Shown here: positions 27,623 to 46,654 of the stretch, one piece after another
Layout: the number at the start of each line of letters is the position of its first letter
How positions within the stretch are numbered: the first letter of the stretch is position 1
DNA from: Karalla daura
Taxonomy: Eukaryota > Chordata > Actinopteri > Chaetodontiformes > Leiognathidae
DNA length: 64,000 nucleotides
Reading direction: 5' to 3'
Assembly: GCA_029224185.1 (NCBI GenBank)
Contig: CM055188.1
Coordinates: 27,769,497 to 27,833,496 of the forward strand
Notes under the pieces: generated by a model
Databases searched by the model: none
What the model saw: the letters and a program-made list of their open reading frames with translations, nothing else
What the model was told of the DNA's origin: nothing
Made by a program: the position numbers and the translations under genes

Positions 27623-30600
27623 TTGGGTAGGAGCCATTGTGAGCCAAAACAGGGCCAAGCTCTGCAACATGTGCTTGTGTCGTGGGTTCCCACAGCAGTG
27701 GAGAGGAGGGTGCAACAGCTTGACCTCCCCCCTTTGTGAGTGGGACCTGAAGGGGAACGTGGAAACACGATGAGCCATTGTGTGCAATGTTGTGACAGAG
27801 TCAGCTGTTTTGGAAGACTTTGGTTTTATCTGAACAGATTGAATTTGCATTATGGATTCGTGCAGCATTTTCATTCTTGGTGGGTAGAATGTAAGTGGCT
27901 TTTGGATGATTTGAGTTGTGGTGACTCTCTGTGGTTAGAAAAGGTTTTTTAAAGTACAACAGTTAAACAAAACATGTTCTTAAGCCTGAAGTAAGGATTA
28001 TTTTAGAGTATTGTTTTTAAAATAAAAATCTGTTCAAATCAAAAGTTTTTCTTTTCCTCTGCATTACTTGAAGCCGGGATTCCCCTGAGATTAGAGCATG
28101 TGGCTTTGTTTCTATGATTGATCGACGCTCTGGTGACAACGTATTGGTTATTCGCCAGTGCTGCTCCTGTAAAGAGTGATCAAGTGGAAAGTTGAGGAGG
28201 GTGAGGGCAAAAAGGGGAGGGGGAAAAAATCTGAGCCAGAGAAGAAAAATTGTGTCAAGATCCATCTGAACTCCACAGGGAAATAAAGCCACCACATGGA
28301 TCTGCAGTAAATAGAAGCACAATTTGCCATGCATATGAATCTGAACTCAGTCTGAAGGGAAGACTGCGAGAGCTCACAGCACTCTCTCCTTATATTCCAT
28401 ATGTGGTTTTTGAGTTTCTCATTGAACCTCTAGCTCTGTTGCGTTTTTCAGTTCAGCGCTCTGCCCCTATGGCCTCCTAATTGCAGCAGAGCTCTAGATC
28501 CTCTGCCTCTTTACTTTCTCTCCTCTCTCTGAGTGAGTGGACACACATCCGTCTCCTCTTCGGCTCAACACCTCTGCCATCAGCAGCTGCACCAAAGCCC
28601 TGTGTGATGTGAAGTGAGACGCTTGCATACTAATGGAGCAGGAACAGGATGTCTCTCAGGCAGGCCAGCGCAGTGGGGACATGGAGAAAACATCAGGCAC
28701 CACCACTTAGCTTTGCAGCGCCACATGAGAGCTCTGCATTGATACCGATTGTCTTGGAAAGAAAAGAAACTGGTGGTTTTAATGTAGAGATCAAAGGAGT
28801 AACTTACGGTGTTGTTGTGTGAGTTGCATGGGGCCAGAGCAGAGATGGAGCTAGACGTCTGAGCAAATTTGCACAGTGTGGTTGTGTGTACGTGGTCGGA
28901 GCAGTCAATACATGCTGCATTATGTACGTGCTGTTGTTTTACCATATGCTTTTATGCTGCCGTCACCTTTCTTGCACCAGTGTCAGCTCTCCCTGACACA
29001 TCCCTTCAGCTGCCTGATGGCACTAATAGCTGTCTTCTCATGTCTTCTCATTTGGTTATGAAACAGACATGCCGGTGGCATAGCCGTTGCTATGGAGATG
29101 GCATGTCTGCGAGCCTGCTGATTCAGAAACACCCTGCGCCCTGTGAAAAAAAGAGCCTCAGGAATAGAGGGGGCAAAGCACCCCACCACCCGCCCCCCAT
29201 CCCCCTTCCCCCCCGCCCCCCTACCGGCTATGAAAAATGATGCGGTGTGCTATCAAGTGAGGTTCCCCCTGGCTGCACCGGTGGCACATGATGTCTAGTG
29301 TTAATGCCATTGTAGCCAAAGTCTTTGCAAGGGAGGAGAAACATTGTCAAATCAATCTGAGACTTAATTTTAACTTGTCCTTCAAAATTGGAAGGCTGTC
29401 TTTTTTTTAGTTTATTTTTCTAGTGAGAGCAACGTCTGCACACACAAGGATGAACACTCCCCGCATCTTATTGCACGTCTATTTTTTTTCAGTGGGTCTG
29501 ATTATTGTCATTGTTCCCAGAGACCTTGTCTTAAATGCATTTGGAGGCCTCAGCATGAATCCGGCAAACCTCATTATGTACCACAATTACATCTTGCTGT
29601 CTGTCTTTGAACCTCAGGGCCAGGGATCCTCACATGAAGGTTTACTAGAGCCAATTTGAAATACTAGCTCCTGTACATGTATATTTGTTGTTGTCTGTGT
29701 GTGCGTATGTGGATGTGTTTGTGTGTAATGTGTACTTAGATTAAAACCTCATAAGGATTGGGTGTGCAGAGAGAGTAAATCCGTCCTGCTGGAGGCTTCA
29801 ATTCAGACAGTCAGCTGGATAATGCCAAGCTGTTGAGGGATTTTTCTGCCTCCTTCCAGTGATCTGTGCATGCGAGCTTGTGCCAGTGTGTGAGATGAAT
29901 AAGGGTGGGACACCAGGCTGTGGATTTTGCGGCAGTGTGAAGATGGCACAGTGTAGATACACGTGTATGCACGTGTTTTTAATTGTGTACTCAGCAGTGT
30001 AATTGCTCTCAGCTGCCTCAGCAAAGAGATTAGCAATAGGTTTTCAGGATACAGGTGCTGCTTTAGCAATGAGTGAATTAATCTCAGGTCTAATCTCTGT
30101 CACATCTCTGAGAACAAGAGTTCCCACCACAGTGATTCTGTAGAGCATGGTACTATAATGCAGTGCTACGTGGCTCTCTTGAGTGTGATACTGTGGATTT
30201 TCCGCTGTTGTTTGTTTTAATATACTCACTCAAGAAAGGGAAATGAGCCACCACTTTGGAGCTGTATAAAGTGTGCTTGTATTTTGGAGGATTCATCTCA
30301 TTTCCATCTTGCATAAGAAAAAACCCAAATTACTGTATTTGAATAGCAAGACTGACAAATTGATTACCAAAGCTTTTAGGAAAGCAAAGGTCTTTTCAGA
30401 ATGTATTCATCAGCAGTAATGAGATTTAGATTTATGTAAAAGTAACAGAATAACATTTTTCCTGTTATATTCCTGTATGACATTAAAACTTTTGTATGAA
30501 CTAATGTTGCTCTGTAGGAAAGTTGTTCTAATATGTTATGATAACAGCTATAGGAGACGATAGTCATACAAAAGGTGAAAAGAGAGTGAGAATGAGTCGG

Positions 30601-31923
30601 GACAATCAATTTGTATGCATGTTTACTCACATACGTAACAGATGCTGTAGAGAAAATCATTGAATGGTAGAGGGTCTGGTAGAGGTCAGAGCCATGTCGT
30701 CATGTACATGGTTTGCTGCATAAAGTCAATGATGTGCAATTTAGACCTCTATGTTTAGGTAATATTGTCCTAGATACACTGTGATAGAGTGGGCTGCTGG
30801 TCAGCTTGAATCCCTCCGATGAGTAAGATGAGGAAAGCTTGGTATTTTTTGCAGGTGGGAAGTCGGAGAGGGATCATGTGTTGAGATTAAAATGAAGGCC
30901 AGTCCTTAACTCGAAACACTCCGGCGGAGCTGGTCCGATGCCAACATTTGGTGTCTGTGGGTGGACTGGATAGCCTGTGAGTATGAATTTCTGCACTGCA
31001 GTGATTATGAAGCAGGTCATCAGTGGAAAAGAGCATATGCGCGCAGCAGAGCTTCCTCGGGTCAGCAAGGTCAACACGTACACACAGTGAGAGATAGGTG
31101 GGAACGGATGCAGACCCCCACAGTGCTGCCTGTCTGCCAGAAACCTGGTGCCAGGTGTCTGAATTTTATGGCCTCAGCATGAAAGCAACGATTACTCCGC
31201 CTGTCTCCTCCAATTTGATACCCGAGCAACGCAACACACAGAGTAAGAGAGAGGACAGACAAATGCATTGCCAAGTAAATCTTTTTATACCAAGGCACAC
31301 GGCAATATATCATCAGGCATGGTATTAAAAGAGATTTGAATGGATTATTTGAGATATTTAAATGATGGATGGTTAGAGGTAGCAGGTGCAACATGTTCAG
31401 CACTTCTTTGCAGTCAGAATCTGTGAACGGAGCCAAGAAAAACTGCCACACTTCAGTCCCACTGAGGGGACCGAATCAGTCTGAGTGTGACCAGGTCATT
31501 GCAGAGACCAGCCTGATACCAGACACCATATGCGATCACATGCAAAGAGAAAACAAATCGAGCTGTGATGCTTAAACACTGTGTGTGATTTCCCTCTCTT
31601 TGCTGAATTTTAGTGAAGCTGCCTCTACTGCAGTGCTACTTGGCATGTTAAAACATCTAGAAACATCAAGGGTTAGTGTTTCGGCATAGCAATGTGTTGT
31701 GTTTTGTGTTTTTGGAGCTGCTGTTACACTGCCGTACATGCAAATGTGGAGGGGAAACAGTGAGGGGGTGTCAACACAGTGCAAGGCGTGAACAAGCAAC
31801 ACATGAAAGGGGAGAGAAAACAATCTGTATCTGTTTTATGTTAATATTGGAGGAACTTGTCAGTTCTGGTGTGAAACAAAACACACCCAACTATTTCTCT
31901 GTTGCACGCGCTCGCCGGCACGT

Positions 31924-31951
31924 GCACACACACACACACACACACACACAC
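31924..31951. repeat. (CA)n microsatellite
   Basis: About 14 CA units. Confidence 0.9.
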
Positions 31952-33390
31952 TGGATGCTCAACCTCAGTTTATTTATGAAGATGAATTTCTGAGTATGAG
32001 TCAGGCTAGAGGCTGACAGTGTTTAGTTCCAGCAAATGAGAAAAAGCAGAGGGTCTCTCTTTCCGTCTCTCTCGTTAATGTAAACAAGAGGATGATTATT
32101 CCTCTGAGTTGTTCAGATAATTGCCACCTCTGACAAACCTCTCAGCACCTACACACACACTCACTTCAGCACTGGCCAAGAGAGTAATGTTTTGTGAATC
32201 CTGTAAAAGAAAATCAAAGGGATGACACAAGAGTTCAATACACATGGCAGCATTTTAGGATTTGTTCAAAGACACTGGTGCCTGAGTCTCCATCCCCACA
32301 GCTCATGATTTTATATCAGCTTGTGAAAATTGAGTCTGCACCTGTCATCCCACCAGACGTTTCAATGACTTGCTGTCACAAGACTGTCAAATGAAAGCAA
32401 AAGCCTGAAATCATACAATTCTTTTGGGGGTCTGTCAGTCCCCACTATTCTCGTCTTAGTTTTTGGCCAAACCTGGACAAGTGTGATTTACACACAAAAT
32501 ACTATCACACCCAAACCAACATTAGACTTAATTCATGTGTGTGTGCGCGCTTCCGTGGGCCTGTATCATAAGCAGAGAGTGATTAACAGTGAGGAGCTCA
32601 CACTCCCTGTTTATTAAGCCTGTTGTGTAATGGGCTCACAGCCAGAGCTGCCGGCTGTGCCCACCACACACATTCGTTCAAGAGAATCACTGATGCCAGG
32701 CTGGTATGCAGATAATCTACCCTGCACAGATAGAAAAACGTGCCGGTAATCTCTGAGCAGACAGAAATTCAACACGTCGGGGAAGCAGAGCTGCTGTGAT
32801 GTCAACCATATCATCTCAGGCACTGACAAATAAATGCATATTGTGCCAAAATTAATGTGCTAATGCGTAAGCTGGACTGACCTTTCTGTGGAAATGGAAG
32901 AGCCAAATTAAGGTTTGACGTTTCATCGCTGTAGCAGGTTACTATCTCATTGTTAAATGAAACAGTACCTGCACTTTCACTCATGAGCAATTCATTTTGA
33001 AGAGGAATGGAAGAAAACGTATAATGTAACTTTTTCCTCAAATTTGTTTCCAAACGGTTTCTTTTGGTTGCTGCTCATTAAAAGGTAGGGACAAATGTCT
33101 AGTCGACAGTGGGGCAATGAGAGAAGTTTGACAGAATATTTCTGCTCTGTTGCACATGTCAATTTAGACCCCTAAATATCTGTGGCGTGAGCTGGCTCTG
33201 TGGAAAACTGCCACTTGCCTCATTTGGTTTTCTTTACAGAGAAGCCAAAATGAATCTTTTTCATTCACATATACTCGCTCTCGGCTGTTGAATTTGCTTT
33301 GTCTGTTATCAGATTCACTACCTTTCGAAAGTTTTGTTTATCTTTGTTACAGACTTATACGTTTTTTTGTGCTTTGTCTCTTTATTTTAG

Positions 33391-33620
33391 GCTTAAACTT
33401 CAAGGAGAGGAGGAGAAAACAATCAGCTGAGGTCAAGTCTGGAGCAGACGATCCTTTGTCCCGGCTTGTGTCAATAACTTCCTCTCGGATAAGAAAACAT
33501 TGCTCTGGAAATTGCCTATAGCATCTAGCAGCGGCAAAGGAGACTAATGCCCGTGAACCTTCCCTCCAAACTCTTCTCGGGAACATTGCCTCTCATCTAA
33601 GCTCTGTGAGAGCAGACATC
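33391..33620 (+). other. lrrn1: lrrn1 5'UTR portion of the coding exon, with splice acceptor
   Basis: A pyrimidine-rich tract ending TTTATTTTAG at 33390 is a good 3' splice site, so this exon probably starts at 33391 with about 230 bases of leader before the ATG. This agrees with the mammalian gene, which has a distant non-coding first exon and a second exon holding the whole coding sequence. The leader holds one short upstream ORF (33547-33600). The first exon itself was not identified with certainty. Confidence 0.6.
33547..33600 (+). promoter_or_regulatory. Upstream ORF in the lrrn1 leader (17 codons)
   Basis: ATG at 33547 opens a 17-codon frame closed by TAA at 33598-33600, 20 bases before the lrrn1 ATG. 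Its start context is weak (C at -3), whereas the main start is strong, so leaky scanning or reinitiation would be possible. The effect on translation is inferred; only the ORF is seen. Confidence 0.4.
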
Positions 33621-35768
33621 ATGGTGCTCAGCTCGCGGCCCTGGCCTCCTCAGCTCTGGCTGTGCATGGGATTGCTTCTTTCCTTGATGCCACCCAACCA
33701 TGCCAAAGAATGTCCTCGTTTGTGCGTGTGTGAGATTCGCCCTTGGTTCACCCCTCAGTCAACCTACAAAGAGGCCACCACAGTGGACTGCAACGACTTG
33801 AGGCTCACACACATCCCCATCAACCTCTCCACAGACACGCAGGTGTTACTGCTCCAAAGTAACGCCATCTCGCACACCAGTGGAGAGCTGGAGGCGCTTT
33901 TCAACCTGACAGAGCTGGACCTGTCACAGAATAATTTCAGCACTGTGGAAGCTGTGGGTCTCACAAACATGAACCATCTGACCACCCTGCACCTAGAGGA
34001 GAACCAGATCAGCCAGCTGCCGGACCACTGCCTGGGGAACCTCTCTAACCTCCAGGAGCTCTACATCAACCACAACCAGATAAGCACGATCTTGCCTCGG
34101 GCATTTGCAGGACTGCAAAGCCTGCTGCGCCTTCACCTCAACTCCAACAGGCTCCATGTTATTGACAGCCGCTGGTTTGAAGAAACACCTAACCTTGAGA
34201 TCCTCATGATCGGGGAGAACCCAGTTATTGGACTCCTAGACATGAACTTCAAGCCTCTTGGGAGCTTGAGGAGTCTGGTTCTGGCTGGCATGGATCTAAC
34301 TGATGTTCCACCCAATGCCTTTGTAGGTCTGGATAACCTTGAAAGCATTTCTTTCTATGATAACAAACTAATCAATATCCCTCAACTGGCTCTTCAGAAA
34401 GTTCCAAACCTTAAATTCTTGGACTTAAACAAAAATCCAGTTCACAAAATCCAGGAAGGAGATTTCCGGAACATGTTACACCTGAAGGAGCTGGGTATCA
34501 ACAACATGATGGAGCTGGTGTCAATCGACCGCTACGCCCTGGACAACCTCCCAGAACTGACGAAGCTGGAAGCCACCAACAATCCCAAGTTGTCTTACGT
34601 GCACAGGTTGGCATTTAGGGACATGCCCGCTTTGGAGAGCTTAATGCTGAACAACAATGCCCTCACAGCTCTTTACCAGAACACTGTGGAGGTGCTGCCT
34701 AACCTGCGGGAGATCAGCCTGCACAGCAACCCGCTGCGCTGTGACTGCGTCATCCAATGGATGAGCTCCAACAGGACCTCTGTGCGCTTCATGGAGCCCT
34801 TGGCCATGCTGTGTTTCTCGCCATCGGAGCTCAAAGGTCAGCTGGTTCGAGGACTGCGACTGCAGGAGTCCCCCGAGCAGTGCCTCCCCCTCATATCCCA
34901 CAACACCTTCCCGAGCCACCTGAACCTGGAGCTGGGGATGAGCATCAGCCTGGACTGCAGGGCCATGTCAGAGCCAGAGCCGGAGATCTACTGGGTGACT
35001 CCTCTCGGAAACAAGATCACTATGGACACGGTGTCCGAGCGATACCACCTGAGCAGTGAGGGGACTCTGCGGCTTTCCCACGTGCAGGTGGAGGACTCTG
35101 GATATTACACCTGTGTGGCCCAGAACATAGAAGGGGCGGACACACGTGTCGCCACAGTGCGTGTAAACGGCACCTTGCTCGACAACGCCCAGGTTATGAA
35201 AATCTTTGTCAAGCAGACCGAGTCGCACTCAATCCTGGTCTCGTGGAAGGTCAACTCCAATGTCATGACCTCCAACCTGAAGTGGGCCTCGGCCACCATG
35301 AAGATCGACAACCCCCACATTACCTACACCGCCCGCGTGCCCGTGGATGTCCACGAATACAACCTCACGCACCTTCAACCTGCCACAGAGTACGAGGTGT
35401 GCCTGACCGTGTCCAACGTCCACCTGCAGACGCACAAGTCTTGCGTTAACGTGACGACGCGCAGCGCCACCTTCGCCCTGGACCTGTCGGAGCAACACCC
35501 GAGTGCGGCGGTGCTGGTTGTCATGGCGACCATGCTGGCCTTCCTCAGCCTGGCCACCGTGGGCATCTACATGGCACGCAGGTGGAGGAGAAAAAATTAC
35601 CACCACTCCCTGAAGAAATACATGCTGAAGACATCCTCCATCCCACTGAATGAACTTTACCCTCCACTCATCAACCTTTGGGAGGCTGAGGGGGAGAAGG
35701 ACAAAGATAGCAGCACAGAGGGAAAACCCTCCCCCGTTGACACCACGCGTAGTTATTACATGTGGTGA
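33621..35768 (+). CDS. lrrn1: Leucine-rich repeat neuronal protein 1 (NLRR1), complete, single coding exon
   Basis: Type I single-pass neuronal membrane protein of the LRRN/NLRR family, thought to act in cell-surface recognition and receptor signalling in the developing nervous system. The ORF gives 715 residues; human LRRN1 has 716. Visible parts: hydrophobic signal peptide (about 1-28), LRRNT cysteine cluster (CPRLCVCEIRPW, from 31), about a dozen LRRs (75-370), LRRCT (C374, C376, C398, C421), one Ig-like C2 domain (about 428-515, C446 and C498), FN3 domain (about 520-615), transmembrane helix (about 629-651) and a short tail. The tail carries SIPLNELYPPLINLWE and ends in SYYMW, both typical of LRRN1. 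NxS/T sequons lie at 68, 95, 105, 140, 384, 516, 581 and 610. The start at 33621 is the first in-frame ATG, with a good context (A at -3, G at +4); a GTG 15 bases upstream also opens the frame but is not a credible start. The intronless coding sequence is usual for this family. Confidence 0.97.
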   Translation: MVLSSRPWPPQLWLCMGLLLSLMPPNHAKECPRLCVCEIRPWFTPQSTYKEATTVDCNDLRLTHIPINLSTDTQVLLLQSNAISHTSGELEALFNLTELDLSQNNFSTVEAVGLTNMNHLTTLHLEENQISQLPDHCLGNLSNLQELYINHNQISTILPRAFAGLQSLLRLHLNSNRLHVIDSRWFEETPNLEILMIGENPVIGLLDMNFKPLGSLRSLVLAGMDLTDVPPNAFVGLDNLESISFYDNKLINIPQLALQKVPNLKFLDLNKNPVHKIQEGDFRNMLHLKELGINNMMELVSIDRYALDNLPELTKLEATNNPKLSYVHRLAFRDMPALESLMLNNNALTALYQNTVEVLPNLREISLHSNPLRCDCVIQWMSSNRTSVRFMEPLAMLCFSPSELKGQLVRGLRLQESPEQCLPLISHNTFPSHLNLELGMSISLDCRAMSEPEPEIYWVTPLGNKITMDTVSERYHLSSEGTLRLSHVQVEDSGYYTCVAQNIEGADTRVATVRVNGTLLDNAQVMKIFVKQTESHSILVSWKVNSNVMTSNLKWASATMKIDNPHITYTARVPVDVHEYNLTHLQPATEYEVCLTVSNVHLQTHKSCVNVTTRSATFALDLSEQHPSAAVLVVMATMLAFLSLATVGIYMARRWRRKNYHHSLKKYMLKTSSIPLNELYPPLINLWEAEGEKDKDSSTEGKPSPVDTTRSYYMW

Positions 35769-36494
35769 GGGTTTTGGTGAGGAGGCCCGACTGCCTCTCC
35801 AGCAGCACAAAAAGACACACTTTTGCCATTTTGGTGCAAAAGTCAAGTAAAGTTGCAAATGTTTTTTTGTATTCTCAGCTTTGCTAATAAGAGGCAGAGT
35901 GATCAAGGACAGGATTTTTTTAGTATAGCGTATCGCCTTTGTTTGATTCTTTCTATTTCTTCATTGTTTTGGACTTACCAAGATGGCAGCTGTATTTAGC
36001 CTCCAGACTGTCTTAGTTGCTACGCTCTTGTCTCTGTGGTGCATTTCTGACTCACTTCTTTTTGGGTTAATAATACAGCAGCAAGGGCAGTATTAGTGGA
36101 AATCAGTGTTTCTTTCTCTGTTTTGTAAAACAGGCAATCTGTTGTGCACTGATAGATGATGGAGTTTGCCTGAACTTCATTTAAAAGCTGACAGCCGGGT
36201 TTAGACTTGTTGAACTGTCTACTGAATGTTAGCAATTGTGCAGTAATGTTGTATCAACTATACCTTTTAACTTTGTTTTATATCGCAAATAAATAGGATA
36301 TTAGTTTGCTGATAAATGTGATGTTAATGCTAGAGATACTAATGTTTGTTTAAACACAGTTTTTCTCAAGTTGCTGTAGAAATCTTTTCGACCCTCTCCC
36401 TATTTACTTATTACTTATTTTAATAGATTTTTTCTCTTAATGCGTAGTTTATTATTTTCACTTGCAACATGTATGCCGATGAAGTTAAAATAAA
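35769..36494 (+). other. lrrn1: lrrn1 3'UTR with two poly(A) signals
   Basis: AT-rich sequence after the lrrn1 stop with no coding potential. AATAAA hexamers on the + strand at 36288-36293 and 36489-36494 are candidate polyadenylation signals, the second followed by a T/G-rich stretch. The true end is not proven by sequence alone. Confidence 0.55.
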
Positions 36495-36902
36495 TCATTT
36501 TTGGTTCTTTTACAGACATTGGGTCTTTTTTCACTCTGCATATCCCGTCAGTTTCAGACAGGCAGACTCGCTCCCTGGTGAGACATGCTGTTGGTTTCAT
36601 GTGGATCCTTGATTATGTGTCTTAGAGGAGCAAAAGCCCATTTCAGTGTAAAACTGAATCAGCTTTCACCGTCACAGTGCTCACTCTCCTGAAACCACCC
36701 ATACAGACAGAGCTAATACTAAGTCAGCTTAACCACTGTGTGTGGATTTGCACAGACTTTGCCTCTCTTTATTCAGACATTTGGGCGAATACTGACCTCC
36801 AGTGGATGCTTCACTTACAAATCAACCATATTTAGTTGTCACATTGGTCCAAAGTAAGTAAGAGACTAAAGCAGGATTTAACTGGCTCCCATTTGTCACA
36901 GA
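36495..36902. other. Short intergenic spacer between converging lrrn1 and sumf1
   Basis: About 400 bases between the last lrrn1 poly(A) signal and the distal candidate sumf1 poly(A) signal. Nothing coding and no repeat was recognised. The two transcripts converge here, so alternative poly(A) use could make their 3' ends overlap. Confidence 0.5.
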
Positions 36903-37163
36903 TTTATTTGTGTTTGCAAAAAAGTTTATTTCAATACTTTACAATAATCAAATAATCTCAACGCAGCAACTTCCAACTGTGCAAAATATAAAATTAGAAA
37001 AATTCTGTATTCATGAAAATATCTGACCAAAGATGACACATTCTCAGTCACTGTCTTTTTCTTAACAACACCCTCTCTTAAAAAGCTTTCAGTAGTTTAC
37101 TCTCCGACCAACCCTGGGGTTGGAGTGCAGCAGAGTCCCCGTGTTTCAGACGAGAAGCTGACG
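36903..37163 (-). other. sumf1: sumf1 3'UTR with candidate poly(A) signals
   Basis: Downstream of the sumf1 stop on the - strand. AATAAA on that strand (TTTATT as written) occurs at 36925-36930 and 36903-36908, about 235-260 bases after the stop. The extent of the UTR is inferred from these hexamers. Confidence 0.45.
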
Positions 37164-43887
<6,724 letters not shown>

Positions 43888-43975
43888 GTTTCCCCTGACA
43901 CAGATACAGACAGCTGGCTCTCACGTTGGTGCTCCGCTGCACTTCCGCGTTGTCACGTGGCCGGTCAGCTGACTA
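43888..43975 (-). promoter_or_regulatory. sumf1 5'UTR/promoter with ETS-like and CLEAR-like (CACGTG) motifs
   Basis: Immediately upstream of the sumf1 ATG. ACTTCCG (43941-43947, an ETS/GABP-type site on the opposite strand) and GTCACGTGG (43952-43960, containing the palindrome CACGTG) lie about 55-72 bases before the start codon. CACGTG within GTCACGTG resembles the CLEAR element bound by TFEB-family factors at lysosomal genes, which would suit a sulfatase activator. The motifs are seen; binding and the start site are inferred. Confidence 0.45.
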
Positions 43976-44252
43976 CAACCAGAACAAAACACAACCTCCC
44001 TCATGCCTTGCACGACAAAGTACCTCTGAATCTCTTGACTATCTCACTCGAACATTTATTTATTTGAGACGCATTGAAAGATTATTAGACATACATATTA
44101 TTATTCACTTGTTGGGGAGAGAGCACAAGGGTATCGGTAAAAGCGTACAGAAACATATAATACGTGCAAGTGCACGATGAATAAACACGCGCGGACATGT
44201 ACATATTCTTTAAATATTCTATAAAATATTTTACATTTAATGTGTTTTCGAG

Positions 44253-44300
44253 GTTTTTTTTCTTTTTTCTTTTTCTTTTTCTTTTTTCTTTTCTTTTCTC
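44253..44300 (+). repeat. Polypyrimidine (T/CT-rich) tract
   Basis: About 48 bases of T runs broken by single C residues. Confidence 0.85.
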
Positions 44301-46654
44301 ACCCTCGTTTTGAGTGGACTATTTAGTCCATCTCAGGTCAGCAGGTGTCCTCCCATCCAAATCCCATTTTGCACAAGTAGGATTCAGTAGGATGATTTGA
44401 GATGAATTAGGAGAGGATCCTAATATTGAGCTGTCAGTTATCCTAACATTTTTCTGTAATGTTTGCTTTCATCCCCAGCTTTGCTCCAAGCTGTTATTGG
44501 TTGTTACTAATAAGGATTTTCAGGCAGCAGGCCCAATGTCTAACTCATTCTAGAGACCTATGAGGGGAAAGCTGAAGTATTTCATGCATTATATCTAATT
44601 TATGATTAATAGCAGAGAAAATCTTGAGAGTTCCTTTGATGGTGCAATGAAGGCACCATTCAGGTCAGCTATGATTGACTGTCAGACAGACTAATGTGTT
44701 TTTGGGTTGTTTTCCATCATCATCCTCATATCACATGAGAACGGTCTCCCTGATCAGAACCAACCAGTCACCATCTGGTGGTGACCTGGGTTAGGTAGCA
44801 GTGGAAACTCCTGACCTACTAGGCCCAAACGAGTAGTGCGGTAAACTGGGTTACATCTGGGGGAGGCCCCTGCCCGAGAACCGTTTAACTGCCACCTACG
44901 AGGGAGCTTTCCCCTCATCCCTTTGGAGGCAGTGAGCACAACACATGACATTCTAATTCTTCGATGCATCACATTTGTAAATAGCACAAATAACATCTTA
45001 GAGACCATACCAAACCCTCTGGTTGATTTTTTTTCTAACCATTCTCTTGCTCTCTGAACACAGTCTAGTAATTGGTATGGATGGTGAATAAGGAACGCAT
45101 TACATGAAGAAGAAATGTCCACTTGGGACTTTCTGACATACACTGGACAAATGGTGCCACTCTAGTTGGTTCCCTCTTAACTCTGAAGGCAGAAGACACA
45201 AAACAAAGAAATGTTCAATCAGTCAGCGAAACTGTGCAGCAATGGCTCTTAGCGAGTCACATGGATGGTCAACAAAAGATGTGAAGTGAATAAATCATAA
45301 GTAATCCTGAGTTCTGTTTTTGAGTGTATGTAAAACAAAGACACAATTTAGATCTTATTGACTACTTACGAGTTTGTTTCATGCTGCTGCTGCTTAGTTT
45401 TGGAGCGAGTGAGTGATTCACCCGTATAGGGTTGGGCGGGGGACTCACCTGTGTCAGAAGCTGGAGAGGAGAGAGTGGGTGGTGGTAAAAGGGACACAAG
45501 CGCAAGACGGCGAGAGCAATCATCCTGAGTAATAAAACCTGATTAGCTGAAAACGGTGTCAAACCAGAATCTGATAAGCCTGGCGGTGCGGCCGTTACCC
45601 CAGTTACTGCAGAGGATGAAGGTGGTGGGAGCCAGACTGAACACTGCTCCAATGTTTTCTACCCTACTGTGATATGGTTTTTGTTTATTTTTATGTAAAC
45701 TTGTAGATGTTAACACCATTAATGTTCTGCTTTGTGGCACGTAGCATTTTTCCTGATAGGTTTATGTCAGTTTTTAATAAAAGAAAAAAGTAAAATACCT
45801 AGGCCAAATACTTTTCTCCAAGATTTTTTTCCCTCTTTTGCTACAAACACAAAGAAAGAAACCACAATAATCATATCTGAGATGTTATGTTACACAATCC
45901 CTATGAGATTTTAAGCATATAAAAAATTGCTGGCAAATAACAGAATATAGAAAATGAATTATATGCAAGCAAAAAAGTAACTCATGAATTGCTGCTCAGT
46001 GCCTCAGCAGACAGCTCCACTCGCTCCCCTGCAATTTGCCTGAGATTAATAAAGTTAAGATTAGGGGGTATTAATACTAAAACCAGTTTTCTGTTCCTTA
46101 AAAAGTTGATCCAAGTCAGTACCAATTCACTGCCGTGAAATATGCACCAATAATATTTGAGCTGTTTCACTAAATACGATAAAATGTTGGTCTTTCCAAA
46201 TTACTCAGTGGAATCTGTCAGATAGTAGCTGCTGTAGTAATACTTAGATTTCCTTTCCATTCAATTAAATCAAAGGTTGTATACTCAGCACTGTTCAGGT
46301 GTTGTGGTTACTCCGTATCTGCATCACCTGTATTCAACTGGCCTAGTGTTATGTTATGTTATGTGACTGGCCCACATTAGGTATCGCACCTGGGCCAGAT
46401 TGTACTATGTGATAATAAATGGTAATTAGTATAATAGCAACTTGAACATTTTTCACTTTGAGTTCCCACTAGGGCCCCTTTCAGCACACATGCTCCTTGC
46501 ATGGACTTACTCCATAAACACCAACAGCAGTCTCAAGTCAATCACAGACTGGGGACAATCCCATACCAGTGTGCAGGTAGAAAGCTAGAGAGTTATGAGT
46601 TAGTAAGCCTGTTGTTGCCCACCAACTCTCAACCAATACAAGGAAATGAAATGG

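Larger units (their letters stand above)
26661..33390. other. Non-coding; lrrn1 intron 1 or upstream flank
   Basis: No coding exon recognised. Contains GT (27570-27622) and CA (31924-31951) microsatellites and a C-rich stretch (29180-29221). The frame 26908-27189 (93 codons) has no recognisable family. Confidence 0.4.

Noticed and set aside
33606..33620. Five-residue extension of lrrn1 from a GTG codon
   Set aside because: A nuclear vertebrate gene would start at the strong ATG at 33621; the resulting length (715) agrees with the family.
34757..35059. 100-codon + strand ORF in another frame within lrrn1
   Set aside because: Out-of-frame shadow of the GC-rich lrrn1 coding sequence.
35229..35906. 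225-codon minus-strand ORF
   Set aside because: Antisense shadow of the lrrn1 3' coding region; no family features and the sense gene is unambiguous.
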